Origin: Planctomyces sp.
GTDB lineage: Bacteria; Planctomycetota; Planctomycetia; Planctomycetales; Planctomycetaceae
Direction of reading: 5' to 3'
Assembly (NCBI GenBank): GCA_019636235.1
Contig: JAHBXW010000016.1
Coordinates: 49,752-113,751, forward strand
DNA length: 64,000 bases
In this document: one piece after another, positions 49,857-59,845 of the stretch
Position numbering within the stretch: position 1 is the first letter of the stretch
Layout: each line of letters begins with the position of its first letter
Program-made: the position numbers and the translations under genes
Notes under the pieces: generated by a model
What the model was told of the DNA's origin: nothing
Seen by the model: only the letters and a program-made list of their open reading frames with translations
The model's database searches: none

Positions 49857-50891
49857 ATGCGACGTCGCGGCTTCACGCTCATTGAACTGCTGGTCGTCAT
49901 CGCCATCATCGCGATCCTGGTTTCGCTGCTGCTGCCGGCCGTGCAGCAGGCCCGGGAGGCCGCGCGCCGCACGCAGTGCAAGAACAATCTGCGGCAGCTC
50001 GGCCTGGCGCTGTTCAACTACGAGTCCTCGATGCGCTGTCTGCCGCCGACCGCTCTGATCTACCGTCGCCCGGAGGGCGGATTGTGGACCAGCTATGTCG
50101 GGCCGCACGCGCGCATCCTGCCGTACATCGACCAGGGCAACCTGTACAACGCCATCAACAAGGACGCGGCCTACGGCGACGCGGTCAACCTGACGACCGT
50201 CGGCCGCGTCGTCGAATTCTTCCTGTGCCCCAGCGAACCCAAGAGCCAGCCCATTCCCCACAACACGTTCGGCCTCATCGGCGGCGTCAACTACGCCTTC
50301 TCAATGGGCGACTGGTATGTCTGGTCCGGCTTCAACAACGGCGCCAGCGGCGAACCGCAGACCCGCTCCGCCTTCGGCGTCAACCTCCGCCGCAAATGGT
50401 CCGACTTCACCGACGGAACCAGCCACTCACTGCTGATGTCCGAAGTCAAGAACTGGCAGCCCTACGTCCGGGACTGCGGCCCGCTGTCGCAGATCAACGA
50501 TCCGAACAACATCCCCGGCCCCGACGCCAATCCGCTGGCCGTCTGCCCGGAATACAACGCGGCCGGCTGCTCGTTCTTCGACAACGGCCACACGCAGTGG
50601 GCGGAAATGGCCGTCCATCACAATGGCTTCACCACCGCCTGGACGCCGAACAAGGTCACTCCCGGCGGACCGGGCAACGCCTTCCCGGACGTCGACATCA
50701 ACAGCGCCCGGGAACGCATCGGCGGCCCCACCTACGCCGCCATTACCTCCCGCAGCCACCACATCGGCGGCGTGCATTCGCTGTTCGGCGACGGCGCCGT
50801 CCGTTTCCTGTCCTCGTCGATCGATGGCCGCGTGTGGCGCGCGCTGGGCACGATCGCCGGCGGCGAGGTCGTGCAGCTCGACTCCCCATAA
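49857..50891 (+). CDS. DUF1559 protein with type IV pilin-like N-terminus
   Basis: The 344-residue protein has the canonical prepilin start RRRGFTLIELLVVIAIIAIL with G before F, then LLPAVQQAREAARRTQCKNN, and the C-terminal SRSHHIGGVHSLFGDGAVRF and SSSIDGRVWRALGTIAGGE. This is a standard planctomycete DUF1559 protein; it presumably enters the inner membrane as a pseudopilin. The next gene, 57 bp downstream, encodes a small lipoprotein, a common pairing in planctomycete DUF1559 loci. Confidence 0.95.
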   Translation: MRRRGFTLIELLVVIAIIAILVSLLLPAVQQAREAARRTQCKNNLRQLGLALFNYESSMRCLPPTALIYRRPEGGLWTSYVGPHARILPYIDQGNLYNAINKDAAYGDAVNLTTVGRVVEFFLCPSEPKSQPIPHNTFGLIGGVNYAFSMGDWYVWSGFNNGASGEPQTRSAFGVNLRRKWSDFTDGTSHSLLMSEVKNWQPYVRDCGPLSQINDPNNIPGPDANPLAVCPEYNAAGCSFFDNGHTQWAEMAVHHNGFTTAWTPNKVTPGGPGNAFPDVDINSARERIGGPTYAAITSRSHHIGGVHSLFGDGAVRFLSSSIDGRVWRALGTIAGGEVVQLDSP

Positions 50892-50948
50892 CGGCCCAGC
50901 GTTCTTCGGATTCCCGGACGCCCTCGGATTCGTCGTCAGGAGCGGGAC

Positions 50949-51332
50949 ATGTCAACGCGCGATCTGTGGGCGCTGGCCGTCGTGGCGCTGGTCATCGTCG
51001 CCGGCTGCACAAGAAGACTGCCGTCGCCCGAGGGTTATGACAGCCTCGAGGCTCGCGATGTGCTGGTCACGGCGCTGGACGCCTGGAAGCGGCGGGATCT
51101 CAAATCGCTCGTGAGCCGCGCGCCGCCGATCCGGTTCGTCGACGACGATGAACGGGCCGGGCTGCAGCTCGCCGATTATGCGTTCGGCGACAAGGCAGCC
51201 ACGGACCTCGGACGGTTCGAGGGCTTCGATGTGAATCTGACGCTGAAGAACCGCCAGGGGGAGACGATCACCCGAGCCGCCAGTTATCAGGTCTCTCTGG
51301 ACCCGCTGGCCGTCCTCCGCAGCGACCCCTGA
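50949..51332 (+). CDS. Small lipoprotein downstream of DUF1559 gene
   Basis: A 127-residue protein with a signal peptide and lipobox (VALVIVAGC, C20). The mature part is alpha/beta (EARDVLVTALDAWKRRDLKS, RFEGFDVNLTLKNRQGE) and resembles the small proteins often encoded next to DUF1559 genes. It lies 57 bp after the DUF1559 stop on the same strand and is probably cotranscribed. No biochemical role is known. Confidence 0.75.
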   Translation: MSTRDLWALAVVALVIVAGCTRRLPSPEGYDSLEARDVLVTALDAWKRRDLKSLVSRAPPIRFVDDDERAGLQLADYAFGDKAATDLGRFEGFDVNLTLKNRQGETITRAASYQVSLDPLAVLRSDP

Positions 51333-51443
51333 CAAGGGCCGGCCGGTGAAAAGGCGGCCTCGCGCCGTCGCTCGTCGCTCGTCGGCCGGCGTCAGTAGCG
51401 CCGCGCGCAGCCCCGGCTTCGGTTGATTCGTCTCTGGTCGAGG

Positions 51444-52601
51444 TCACCCCAATCCGTGCATGTCCACGAGGGCCGTCAGCGAATACCAGAACTTGTCCAG
51501 ATCGAGCGCACGACCGTTGCCCAGAAAGACCATCGTGCGGCGGGTCGCGATGTCAAAGTAATAATACGTCCCAAAGCCGCCCCAGCCGCCGGAATGTCCG
51601 AACCCGGCGAGTTGGCCGGGGCCGTTGTAATACAGACTCCACCCGAATCCATACGCGTTCTGGTTGCCGTCGCGAGTCCTGGACGGAGCGATCGCCATCT
51701 TTGCGGTTTCGCTGCGGAGCAGTTTTCCGGAGTGGAGCGCGACGTCCCAGGCCGCCATGTCTTCCAGGCTGCACCAGACGGCGCCGTCGCCGCACGTCAG
51801 CAGCGTTTCATTACGGGCGGGAGGCGTTCCCCACTGCGCCTGCCATTGGCTGTCCGCACGCACGTAGCCGATGGCGTCCACCCGTCCGTTCGCATCCGGA
51901 ACGCTGCCGGGGCCTTCGTTGACAAACGCCGTTTTCATTCCGGCGGGCTCGAAGATCGCCTCCCGCAAGAAGGCCCCATAGGACTTGCCGGAGACTCGTT
52001 CGATCACGACCGCCAGCAGCATGTAGTTCGTGTTGCAGTACTCGTACTTTTCGCCCGTCGGAAAGGACAGCGGAACGTTCTGCCGCGCGAACTCGCCGAC
52101 ATAGTCGGCGTTGACCCAGCAGTCGGGGGTCTTCGAGGGCACATCCTCCAGATCCATGTAGCTGGCAAGACCGGAGACCTGCTGAGCCAGATCGCGAATC
52201 CGGATCGGATGCTTCGCATCGTATTTCGGCAATTCGGGAATGTGCTTCCGAACGTCGTCGGAGACGTTGAGCTTGCGTTGCTCGTGCAGGATCAGCACGG
52301 CCGTTCCCGTGATCGACTTGGTCACGGAGGCCAGCTCGAACATCGTCTGCGGCGTGACGGGACGGCGATCCTCGAGAGTGGCGAGGCCGACGCAGCGCAT
52401 GTACGCCGGTTGGCCCTGCTGCTGCACGAGCACGGCCAGTCCCGGTCCGTCGTCGGTGAAGCCCTCGGACTTGACCAGCCGGTCGAATGGCCCATCCAGC
52501 CTGCGGGCAGCGCCCCGCGCCGGGATCGGCAGGCCAAGCACTGAGCAGGAAGCGGCCGCGCCGATAGTCATCAAGGCGCGACGCCGGGATTGAAATCGCA
52601 T
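51444..52601 (-). CDS. Class C beta-lactamase-like serine hydrolase
   Basis: The 385-residue protein starts with a Tat-like signal (SRRRALMTIGAAASCSVLGL). The serine beta-lactamase-like fold has the SxxK motif ASVTKS (S92-K95), the YxN motif KYEYCNTNYMLL, and a third-position GFGHSGGWGGFG in place of KTG. This is the family of AmpC-like/esterase or peptidase proteins, not necessarily beta-lactamases. It presumably acts in the periplasm on peptidoglycan-related peptides, esters or other substrates. It runs opposite to the small lipoprotein gene. Confidence 0.9.
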   Translation of the reverse strand: MRFQSRRRALMTIGAAASCSVLGLPIPARGAARRLDGPFDRLVKSEGFTDDGPGLAVLVQQQGQPAYMRCVGLATLEDRRPVTPQTMFELASVTKSITGTAVLILHEQRKLNVSDDVRKHIPELPKYDAKHPIRIRDLAQQVSGLASYMDLEDVPSKTPDCWVNADYVGEFARQNVPLSFPTGEKYEYCNTNYMLLAVVIERVSGKSYGAFLREAIFEPAGMKTAFVNEGPGSVPDANGRVDAIGYVRADSQWQAQWGTPPARNETLLTCGDGAVWCSLEDMAAWDVALHSGKLLRSETAKMAIAPSRTRDGNQNAYGFGWSLYYNGPGQLAGFGHSGGWGGFGTYYYFDIATRRTMVFLGNGRALDLDKFWYSLTALVDMHGLG

Positions 52602-52697
52602 CTGTCATCGCTCCGAAAAGATCTTGCACGAGCGGCCCCATGCAAGGCGGGCAAATTTCGTACTGATCTTTCTGAGTCGTCGCTGCGGTCCCCATCG

Positions 52698-54380
52698 CTA
52701 CTCGACCGGCGCCAGGAGCGCATCGCGCAGCCCCGGCTCGGGCTGGTTCGTCTCCGGATTCCAATACCGGAATCCGGCCCGCCAGTCCCAGATCGCCCAG
52801 CCCATGTCGGCCGACTCGAGCCGCGTGCGGAACTCACGGTAGTAGTTCGCCCGCGATTCCGCATCCGCCGCCTCGAACGCCCCGAATTCCCCCATGTGCA
52901 GCGGCCGGCCGTAGTACGCCGACCATTCCCGGGCCGCATCGATCACCCGCTGCAGCCCCTCGGGACTGCACGGATTCGCCGCCCCCGTTTGCGTGTTGTA
53001 GGCGTTGATCCAGTCCTGCACGGACGGCGGAACCGCACGTCGGATCCGCGGCACGAACGGCTCCGCGGGGGGGGCCGGGAATCGCACGCCGCGGTACAGC
53101 TGCTGATCCGGTCCGGCCCAGCTCGCCCCCTGGTGCGTGAACTCGAACGGGTCGTAGCAGTGGACCGTCACGATCAGGCGCTCATCGTCGTCCGGCAGCC
53201 GCAGGCTCTCCAGCTCCGCGACCCGGTTCCACAGCCCCGGACCGACGAACACCGTCCGATTCGGATTCGTCCGACGGATCAGCGGCAGCACTTCCGCGTA
53301 CACGCCGTTCATCACGTCCGTCGTCGCCGCGTCCTTCGGCTCGTTCAGAAGCTCGAAGGCGACCAGCTCCGAATGCCCCTGGTAGTGCTCGGCGATCTGC
53401 CGCCACAGCGCCGCGAACTTCGCCCGCTGCGCCGACGGGTCGCTGGTGAAGTCATCGAAATGATGGATGTTGATGATGATGCCCAGCCCTTCGCGGACGG
53501 CCGCATCGACGTACGCGTCCACCGCCTGGAAGAACTCCGGCTCGATGGCGAACTGCGGCCCCGGCCCCGCGTAGCTATGCCAGCCGACCGGCAGCCGGAT
53601 GTGGTCGAAACCCTCGCTGCGGACGCGTGAGACGTCTTCCAGCGAGTAGCGCGCCCCCCAGTCCTGTCCCCGCGGCACTTCAAAATGGTTCCCGAAGTTG
53701 ACCCCCTTTCGATACCGCGCCGCCGCCGTGTGAGCGGCCGTGTTGTCCGGCAGCCGCCGCATTTCCGTGAACCCGACCGGCCGCGCCGCGCGGATGAAGC
53801 CGCGCAGCGTCACCGCCTGGTTCGCAACGACCGGCACATCGACCAGCAGCGGCGCGTCATGCCAGACCCGCACATAGCTCCGCCCGTCCCGCGCCGGACG
53901 CTCCTCCGTCCCGGCGATGACCTCCGCGCCGCCGCCCCAGCCGGTCAGCGGATCGGCCCCTTCAAAACCGCCGGCTGGCAGCGTCGTCCCCTCCGCCGAC
54001 AGGTTGTCCCATTCGATCTCCTGCCGGTAGGGGCGGAACTGCCCCGAGTCCTCCCAGGGGCCTTTGATCGACAGCGTCACCGTCCCGGTCGCCGCCGGCG
54101 TGAACCGCAGTTCGAATTCCCGCCAGCCGCGGTGCGTCGCGGCGATGTGCACGACATAGCCCCGGTCCTGCTCGTCGGCCGGCAGCCAGTTCATGCGTTC
54201 GACCCGGATGTCGCCGATGCTCGCGGCGCCATCGGTCAGGCGGCCTGTCGCCCGGTCCGGCGTCAGGTCCAGCCGCGCCTCGGACGCCATCTTCGCCGGC
54301 CGCTCCTGAGCGACCGCCCCGCCGCCCCATGCTGACAGCCCGAAGGCCATCAGACAGATCGCGTTCCGCATGCTGCGCAT
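52698..54380 (-). CDS. Secreted GH5-family glycoside hydrolase with N-terminal beta domain
   Basis: A 560-residue protein with a signal peptide (about 1-25). Residues about 35-195 form a beta-rich, CBM-like domain. The catalytic domain starts at about 220 with RKGVNFGNHFEVP and DHIRLPVGWHSYAG; the acid/base glutamate is in VAFELLNEPKD, and the nucleophile in PLHMGEFGAFE. This fits GH5 (cellulase-like) enzymes. The likely role is extracellular hydrolysis of beta-glucan or mannan, with the N-terminal domain binding substrate. ATG at 54380 and 54371 are alternative starts. A hairpin upstream separates it from tsf. Confidence 0.88.
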   Translation of the reverse strand: MRSMRNAICLMAFGLSAWGGGAVAQERPAKMASEARLDLTPDRATGRLTDGAASIGDIRVERMNWLPADEQDRGYVVHIAATHRGWREFELRFTPAATGTVTLSIKGPWEDSGQFRPYRQEIEWDNLSAEGTTLPAGGFEGADPLTGWGGGAEVIAGTEERPARDGRSYVRVWHDAPLLVDVPVVANQAVTLRGFIRAARPVGFTEMRRLPDNTAAHTAAARYRKGVNFGNHFEVPRGQDWGARYSLEDVSRVRSEGFDHIRLPVGWHSYAGPGPQFAIEPEFFQAVDAYVDAAVREGLGIIINIHHFDDFTSDPSAQRAKFAALWRQIAEHYQGHSELVAFELLNEPKDAATTDVMNGVYAEVLPLIRRTNPNRTVFVGPGLWNRVAELESLRLPDDDERLIVTVHCYDPFEFTHQGASWAGPDQQLYRGVRFPAPPAEPFVPRIRRAVPPSVQDWINAYNTQTGAANPCSPEGLQRVIDAAREWSAYYGRPLHMGEFGAFEAADAESRANYYREFRTRLESADMGWAIWDWRAGFRYWNPETNQPEPGLRDALLAPVE

Positions 54381-54431
54381 GGCCGTGCCCTCACCAAGCC
54401 GTGTCGGAAAAACCGGGACTATGCAATGCGA

Positions 54432-54461
54432 AAGGCCCGAAGGATGCAACCCCCGGGCCTT
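54432..54461 (-). terminator. Hairpin downstream of tsf
   Basis: AAGGCCCG/CGGGCCTT form a perfect 8-bp stem with a 14-nt loop, 33 bp after the tsf stop. On the minus strand it is followed by only a short TTT, so it is a weak intrinsic terminator. Its loop and stem words resemble the hairpin at 56348-56371. Confidence 0.6.
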
Positions 54462-54493
54462 CCGGATATTCAGGCTGTCGCGCGCGGTCCGGC

Positions 54494-55327
54494 TCAGCCG
54501 CCGATCACCCACAGCGTGAACGCCTTGACCTTCAGACCCGCTTCGGCCAGCACCTGGCTGACGGACTTCGAGTCGTCCTTGGCGAACATCTGCTCGGCGA
54601 GGACGCCGGCCTCTTCGCGGTAGTAGACCTTCATCTTGCCGTCGACGATCTTGCTGATGATGTTGTCGGGCTTGCCGGTCGCCTTGGCCTCGGCCGACAG
54701 CTTGTCGCGCTCGACCTGGGCCGCGGCCGGATCCGCATCCTCGACGCGGGCGACCGTCGGCTTCATCGCGGCGACGTGCATCGCCACGTCGCGGAGCACC
54801 TGCGCGGTCTTGTTCTCGCCTTCGGCCTGGAACAAGGCCGCCGTCTTGCCGTCGTGGTGAATGTAATGCCCGACCGGCCCCGACGCGCGGATGATCCGGG
54901 AGACGACGATCTTCTCGCGAATCTGCAGCAGGATTTCCTCGAACTCCTCCTGGAACGTCTTGCCGCTGGGCGCCTTCTGGGCCAGCAGCTCATCGACGGA
55001 CGCCGCGCCCGGCCCCTTCAGCAACTGGTCCGCCAGGGCCTGGCCGAACGCCAGCAGGGCTTCGCTGCCGGCGACCGGGGCTGACTCGCACTGGATTTCG
55101 ACCATCGCGGCTTCGCTGCCGTCCGCGGCCGTGGACACGAAGATCCGGCCTTCCTTGGTCGCGTTGTCGCTGCGGTCGAGGATCAGCTTGCCGAGCTGCG
55201 ACTTCAGGATTTCGATGGCCTTGTCCTCGTCGCCGCCGGCCTCGATCAGCGCGGCCTTGACCTTCATCATCGGCAGTTTGGTCTTCTCGCGAAGCTTCAT
55301 CACTGCGGAGGCGGAAACGTCTGCCAT
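54494..55327 (-). CDS. tsf: Elongation factor Ts
   Basis: The 277-residue EF-Ts begins with the UBA-like domain SASAVMKLREKTKLPMMKVK and then KAALIEAGGDEDKAIEILKS. The core ends with typical EF-Ts elements such as VLAEQMFAKDDSKSVSQVLA. EF-Ts exchanges GDP for GTP on EF-Tu. GAGGTG precedes the ATG. It follows rpsB, the usual gene order, with a 194-bp gap. Confidence 0.96.
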   Translation of the reverse strand: MADVSASAVMKLREKTKLPMMKVKAALIEAGGDEDKAIEILKSQLGKLILDRSDNATKEGRIFVSTAADGSEAAMVEIQCESAPVAGSEALLAFGQALADQLLKGPGAASVDELLAQKAPSGKTFQEEFEEILLQIREKIVVSRIIRASGPVGHYIHHDGKTAALFQAEGENKTAQVLRDVAMHVAAMKPTVARVEDADPAAAQVERDKLSAEAKATGKPDNIISKIVDGKMKVYYREEAGVLAEQMFAKDDSKSVSQVLAEAGLKVKAFTLWVIGG

Positions 55328-55521
55328 GAAAGCACCTCAAATGGATCAAAGAACGGCCGCACCGGCCGCGTGAGATTCTGGAGAACGGCGAACCGGGCCG
55401 CCAGTCCAACGCCCGCGGCGACCGACCCGCCCCGAAACGGGCCGCGCCCCGGGGCTCCGGGACGCGACGGCGACGTCTCGACGAACCGCGCGTTCCCCGG
55501 GAGAAACGCGCGGCCTGCGAA

Positions 55522-56268
55522 TCACTGGATGTTCGGGACGGCCTTCGGCTCGTCTCCCTTTTGCGCCTCTTCCACCTTCTTCGGCAGCGATTCGCGTCCC
55601 TGGGCGATGGCGTTCCCCAGGTAATTCATGATCAGCGCGATCGACCGGATGCTGTCGTCGTTGCCCGGAATCGGCAGGTCGACCCGATCCGGATCGGAAT
55701 CGGTGTCGATCAGCGCGACGATCTTCACGCCCAGGCTCTTGCACTCCTGGACGGCGTTCTTTTCCTTCGTCGGGTCGACGATGATCACCGCCTCCGGCAG
55801 CCGGTTCATTTCCCGGATGCCGCCCAGATTCCGGCGGATCTTTTCGAGTTCCCGCAGCAGTTGCGACTGCCGCTTCTTCGAGTACGTCGCGATCTCGCCG
55901 GTCGTCTCCAGCGACTCCAGCTCCTCGAGCCGGCGGAGACGCGAACGGATCGTCCGGAAGTTCGTCAGCGTGCCGCCCAGCCAGCGCTCCGTGCAATACG
56001 GCATGCCGCACCGCTCAGCGACCGACTGCACCGCTTCCATCGCCTGGCGCTTCGTGCCCACAAACAGAATCAGGCTGCCCTGCGACGCGACCTTCTGCAG
56101 GTACTTCTGCGCCCGCACCAGGCCGCGGACCGTTTCCTTCAGGTCGATGATGTGGATCTTGTTGCGGCGCGCGTAGATGTACGGCCGCATCTTGGGATTC
56201 CAGCGGCTCGTCTTATGCCCGAAGTGGACTCCCGCTTCGAGAATGTCCTTGATCACAATTTCCGACAC
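55522..56268 (-). CDS. rpsB: 30S ribosomal protein S2
   Basis: A 248-residue S2: [77 protein letters not shown] and the ending region [17 protein letters not shown]. The start is GTG at 56268, preceded by AGGAGAG. It heads the rpsB-tsf operon. A hairpin about 80-100 nt upstream may lie in its 5' leader. Confidence 0.96.
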   Translation of the reverse strand: MSEIVIKDILEAGVHFGHKTSRWNPKMRPYIYARRNKIHIIDLKETVRGLVRAQKYLQKVASQGSLILFVGTKRQAMEAVQSVAERCGMPYCTERWLGGTLTNFRTIRSRLRRLEELESLETTGEIATYSKKRQSQLLRELEKIRRNLGGIREMNRLPEAVIIVDPTKEKNAVQECKSLGVKIVALIDTDSDPDRVDLPIPGNDDSIRSIALIMNYLGNAIAQGRESLPKKVEEAQKGDEPKAVPNIQ

Positions 56269-56622
56269 GAACGCACTCTCCTGCCAACCTGCAAACGGAA
56301 CCTGCCAACGGACCGGGATCGCGAAGAATCGCAGATCGTAGCGGAAAGCCCAAGGGTTGCAACCCCTGGGCCGCGCGCATCACGGGCCGTGCGGCGGCGC
56401 GGCCCGCCAACGCCGACCCCCGCCCCGGGCAATCCCTACTCCCCGCCCCCCTTTCCCAATCGCACGCCCCGGCCAGCCCCTCAACATTGACGAGCGATCT
56501 CGCATCGACGTAGATTGATGAGACGTCGGCGCTCGGGCCGATGCTCCTTTCCGACGGCGCAGCCGCGTCCCCCCGGGGTCGCGGTCGCCCGCCTGAAATT
56601 CCGTTGCAGAGGGAGCCACAGC
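56269..56622. other. Divergent region, rpsB / DUF1501
   Basis: A 354-bp gap between rpsB and the divergent DUF1501 gene. It holds the near-palindromic hairpin at 56348-56371 and a CCCC-rich stretch. Promoters for both genes should lie here; none is clear. Confidence 0.5.
56348..56371 (-). promoter_or_regulatory. Near-perfect hairpin in rpsB upstream region
   Basis: GCCCA-A-GGGT-TGCA-ACCC-C-TGGGC folds as a tight hairpin 80-103 nt upstream of the rpsB start. It closely resembles the hairpin after tsf (shared GGGGTTGCA and GGGC-TTTC words on the minus strand). It could be a leader attenuator or a repeated element. Confidence 0.5.
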
Positions 56623-57963
56623 ATGCTGTCGATCCTCGGCCGAAACACCAATCTCTGCGACCGCCTCTCGCGGCGGCAGTTCCTGACCATCGGCGGCCTG
56701 GCCCTGGGCGGCGCCGCGCTCCCCAATCTCCTCCGCGCCGAACACGCCTCCGGAGTCAACGGCCAGGGCAAGGGCATCATCATGGTGTTCCTGCCCGGAG
56801 GTCCGCCCCACCAGGACATGTGGGACATCAAGGTCGACGCCCCCCAGGAGATTCGCGGCGAGTTCGCCCCCATCGCGACCAAGGTTCCCGGCATCGACAT
56901 CGGCGAGATGTTCCCCAGGATCGCCTCCGCCGCCGACAAGTTCACATTCGTCCGCTCCGTCGTCGGCGCCACCGGCGACCACTACTCCTTCCAGTGCCTC
57001 ACCGGACAGCACAATCGCAACCAGCCCCCCGGCGGCTGGCCGGCCCTCGGCTCCGTCCTCTCGAAGGCCTACGGCCCCCGCGATCCCGCCGTCCCCGCCT
57101 ACGTCGGCCTGTCCCCCCGCATGGGACACATGCCCTGGGCCGACAACGGCCAGCCCGGCTTCCTCGGCGTCGCGCACGCCCCCTTCACCCCCCATGGCGA
57201 AGGCAAGGAGGATATGGTCCTCCAGGGCATCACGCTGGAGCGACTGGACGACCGTCGGCAGGTCCTCGCGTCGTTTGATCGCTTCCGTCGCGACGTCGAT
57301 TCCCGCGGCATGATGGAAGGCCTCGACGCCTTCGGCCAGCAGGCGTTCGGCATCCTCACCTCCAGCAAGCTGGCTGACGCCCTCGACGTCGACAAGGAAG
57401 ATCCCGCCCTCCGCGAACGATATGGCCGCGGCTTCAATCACAACCGCGACGACGGCGGCCCGCGCCTTCTCGACAACTTCCTCATCGCCCGCCGCCTGAT
57501 CTCTTCCGGCGTCCGCTGCGTGACTTTGTCCTTCAGCCGCTGGGACTGGCACGACCGCAACTTCATTCAGGGCCGCGAAGACATGCCGATGCTGGACCAG
57601 GCCGTCAGCGCCCTGGTCGAGGACCTGGAACAGCGGGGCATGCTGGACGACATCTCGGTCGTCGTGTGGGGCGAGTTCGGCCGCACGCCGAAGGTCAACG
57701 AGCAGGGGGGCCGCGACCACTGGCCGCAGGTGTCCTGCGCCCTTCTGGCCGGCGGCGGGATGCGTCACGGGCAGGTCATCGGCGCGACGAATCGGCTCGG
57801 CGAGTACGCGACCGACCGGCCCGTCCATTTCCAGGAGGTCCTGTCGACGCTGTACCACTCACAGGGAATCGACATCGAGGCGGCCACATTCCCGGATCTG
57901 CAGGGACGGCCGCAGTACCTCGTCGACCATTCCCGGTTCGGCCCGATGCGCGAACTCGTCTGA
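56623..57963 (+). CDS. Tat-exported DUF1501 protein
   Basis: A 446-residue DUF1501 protein. The N-terminus has [20 protein letters not shown] (Tat-type). Motifs include [60 protein letters not shown], and [20 protein letters not shown] followed by DHWPQ. The ATG at 56623 follows a clear AGAGGGAG. No DUF1549 partner is adjacent, so it is a solo copy. It is likely periplasmic; substrates are unknown. Confidence 0.93.
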   Translation: MLSILGRNTNLCDRLSRRQFLTIGGLALGGAALPNLLRAEHASGVNGQGKGIIMVFLPGGPPHQDMWDIKVDAPQEIRGEFAPIATKVPGIDIGEMFPRIASAADKFTFVRSVVGATGDHYSFQCLTGQHNRNQPPGGWPALGSVLSKAYGPRDPAVPAYVGLSPRMGHMPWADNGQPGFLGVAHAPFTPHGEGKEDMVLQGITLERLDDRRQVLASFDRFRRDVDSRGMMEGLDAFGQQAFGILTSSKLADALDVDKEDPALRERYGRGFNHNRDDGGPRLLDNFLIARRLISSGVRCVTLSFSRWDWHDRNFIQGREDMPMLDQAVSALVEDLEQRGMLDDISVVVWGEFGRTPKVNEQGGRDHWPQVSCALLAGGGMRHGQVIGATNRLGEYATDRPVHFQEVLSTLYHSQGIDIEAATFPDLQGRPQYLVDHSRFGPMRELV

Positions 57964-58013
57964 ACGGCGCCCCCGCGCCGCTGACTGGGAAGCCCGACCC
58001 GCCGCGAAGCCGT

Positions 58014-58949
58014 TCAGGCCTTCGTGAACACGTACGCCATGTACCGCGACCGGTTCTGAACGAACTCGTGCGCATCCGCGATCGCGACCAGTTCTGACCA
58101 GTCGGCCGGGGTCAGATTGCGGAACATCGGATTGGCCCGGTCCAGCAGCCGTCGGCCCCAGCGGCGCGTCCCCAGAGACAGCACGCCCCGGAACACCGCT
58201 TGAAACGGCCGCGTGACGCGATGGCTCCAGTCGCGCTGTTCGCTGACCTCGAAGCCGGCGGACCGTGCCTCTTCGACGTACTCATCGACCGAGTACATGT
58301 CGTCCCATTGCCAGATGTCGCGCACCAGCCGCGTCGCGGGATGATCGCGGTGCTCGCGCTCCGCGTCGGTCGACCACGCGAAATCCACCACCACCAGCCG
58401 CCCCCCCGGCCGCAGCACTCGGAAGGCCTCCCGCAGAAACCGGGACCGGTCCGGAAAATGAAACGCCGCCTCCAGGCACTGCACCCGGTCAAACGAGCCG
58501 TCGTCGAAGTCCAGGCTCATCGCGTCCCCCGGCCGATATGACAGTTCCGGAGAGCAGCCGAACAGCAGCTTCGCGACCTCGATGTTCCGCGACAGCAGAT
58601 CGACGCCCACGATCCGCGACTCCGGATGCAGGCAGTGGGCAATGAAAGAACTCTTCCCCCGGCCGCAGGCCACGTCCAGCACATCATGATCCGGCTCGAT
58701 CCGCAACAGCCCCAGCGACTTCAGCACCAGCTTGCGCTGCGCCCGCTCCAGGTCGGTCAGCAGGTTGAACGTCGCGAACGGCCCTCGGAACCGGAAGTAG
58801 CCCAGGTTCATCAGGCCCGGGCCCCAGGTGGTCAGACGCAGCAACCGGAACAGAACGTTCGAGCCATCGTACGCCGCGTGCACATCCTGGGCGGCCGTAG
58901 CCGCGGGGGCATCCATCGGCAGTGTGATCGTCGATTCGGAAAGGGTCAT
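58014..58949 (-). CDS. SAM-dependent methyltransferase
   Basis: A 310-residue class I methyltransferase. DVLDVACGRGKSSFIAH is motif I, RIVGVDLLSRNIEVAK the acidic loop, FDRVQCLEAAFHFPD motif IV, and REAFRVLRPGGRLVVVDFAW the post-core motif. The N-terminal RGPFATFNLLTDLERAQRKL and C-terminal PTADWS-like tail resemble methyltransferases acting on small molecules or lipids (UbiE-like). The substrate is unknown. ATG at 58949 was chosen; 58916 is an alternative. It converges with the DUF1501 gene. Confidence 0.85.
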   Translation of the reverse strand: MTLSESTITLPMDAPAATAAQDVHAAYDGSNVLFRLLRLTTWGPGLMNLGYFRFRGPFATFNLLTDLERAQRKLVLKSLGLLRIEPDHDVLDVACGRGKSSFIAHCLHPESRIVGVDLLSRNIEVAKLLFGCSPELSYRPGDAMSLDFDDGSFDRVQCLEAAFHFPDRSRFLREAFRVLRPGGRLVVVDFAWSTDAEREHRDHPATRLVRDIWQWDDMYSVDEYVEEARSAGFEVSEQRDWSHRVTRPFQAVFRGVLSLGTRRWGRRLLDRANPMFRNLTPADWSELVAIADAHEFVQNRSRYMAYVFTKA

Positions 58950-59095
58950 GCAGGAGCGATGCAATCGGCTTGAGAACAGGCAGCCGACGGACCGCAGGGC
59001 CGGCAAATAACCACGGGGCAGTATCGCACAATGGCCCGCGCGTGCGACAGTCCGATTGCAGAATCGTTTGTCGCCCCAGCCTCACGGAAGTTCGC

Positions 59096-59752
59096 TCAAT
59101 TCTCCCGTATCTCGCCATTCGGCCGCCCCGGCCCCGCGCCCGGAGGACGTTGACGCCCCCCAGGGCCGCCCGGACGCGGCTGGTTCAGCAGCGCCCGCTG
59201 CTCCGGAGTCAGAATCTTCTCCAGCTGCGCATCGACTTCCTTCTGCAGTTCCGCGACCTGTTCCCGCTGCTCGGGCGACAGCTCCAGTTCGTCCTGCACG
59301 AACTCCGGCAGGATCTGACCGGCCCGCCCGCCGCGCCGCTGCGGACCCGGACCGGCGCCCGGCCCTGGCTGCGCTCCCGGGGGCCCGCCGCGACCCGCGC
59401 CGGGAGGCTGCTGGGCGCCCGGCGGCGGAAACCCGGCCGGCTGCCGACCGATCGCTGCGGACTCCTTCTGATGCAGAGCCGTCAGTTCGGCCTTCGTCAC
59501 CACTCCGTCCTCATTCGCATCCGCCCGGTTGAGGAGCGCATGCAGCCGGCGATCCTTGACCTCGTCGAGCGTCAGACTGCCGTCGCCGTTCGCGTCGTAC
59601 TGCATCAGCCGCTGCAGGAACGATTCCGCGTTCGGCGCGGCCGCTCCCCGGCCCCCCTGCGGCGGCGCCCCGGGAGGCTGCGCGCGGAGCGCGGAATTCA
59701 ACAGCGGCAGACACACGGCGACTGCGGCACTCAAGGCAAGGACACGGCGCAT
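59096..59752 (-). CDS. Secreted EF-hand protein with Pro/Gly-rich linker
   Basis: The 218-residue protein has a signal peptide (about 1-24, ending LRA). Two EF-hands follow: DANGDGSLTLDE (about residues 52-63) and DANEDGVVTKAE (about 77-88), both with full calcium-loop acids. A long Pro/Gly-rich linker leads to a helical tail with ELSPEQREQVAELQKEVDAQ. Such planctomycete proteins bind calcium at the envelope, possibly for adhesion or signalling. ATG at 59752 is the signal-peptide start. The gene is 93 bp after the dioxygenase gene on the same strand. Confidence 0.85.
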   Translation of the reverse strand: MRRVLALSAAVAVCLPLLNSALRAQPPGAPPQGGRGAAAPNAESFLQRLMQYDANGDGSLTLDEVKDRRLHALLNRADANEDGVVTKAELTALHQKESAAIGRQPAGFPPPGAQQPPGAGRGGPPGAQPGPGAGPGPQRRGGRAGQILPEFVQDELELSPEQREQVAELQKEVDAQLEKILTPEQRALLNQPRPGGPGGRQRPPGAGPGRPNGEIREN

Positions 59753-59845
59753 GGGAGCGGCTCGATCAGGGGGTGACAGGAACCTGCAGCGATTGACAGA
59801 CGCGCGGTCGCGACTTCCGCCGCGCGGAGACCCGGGCAACGGACA

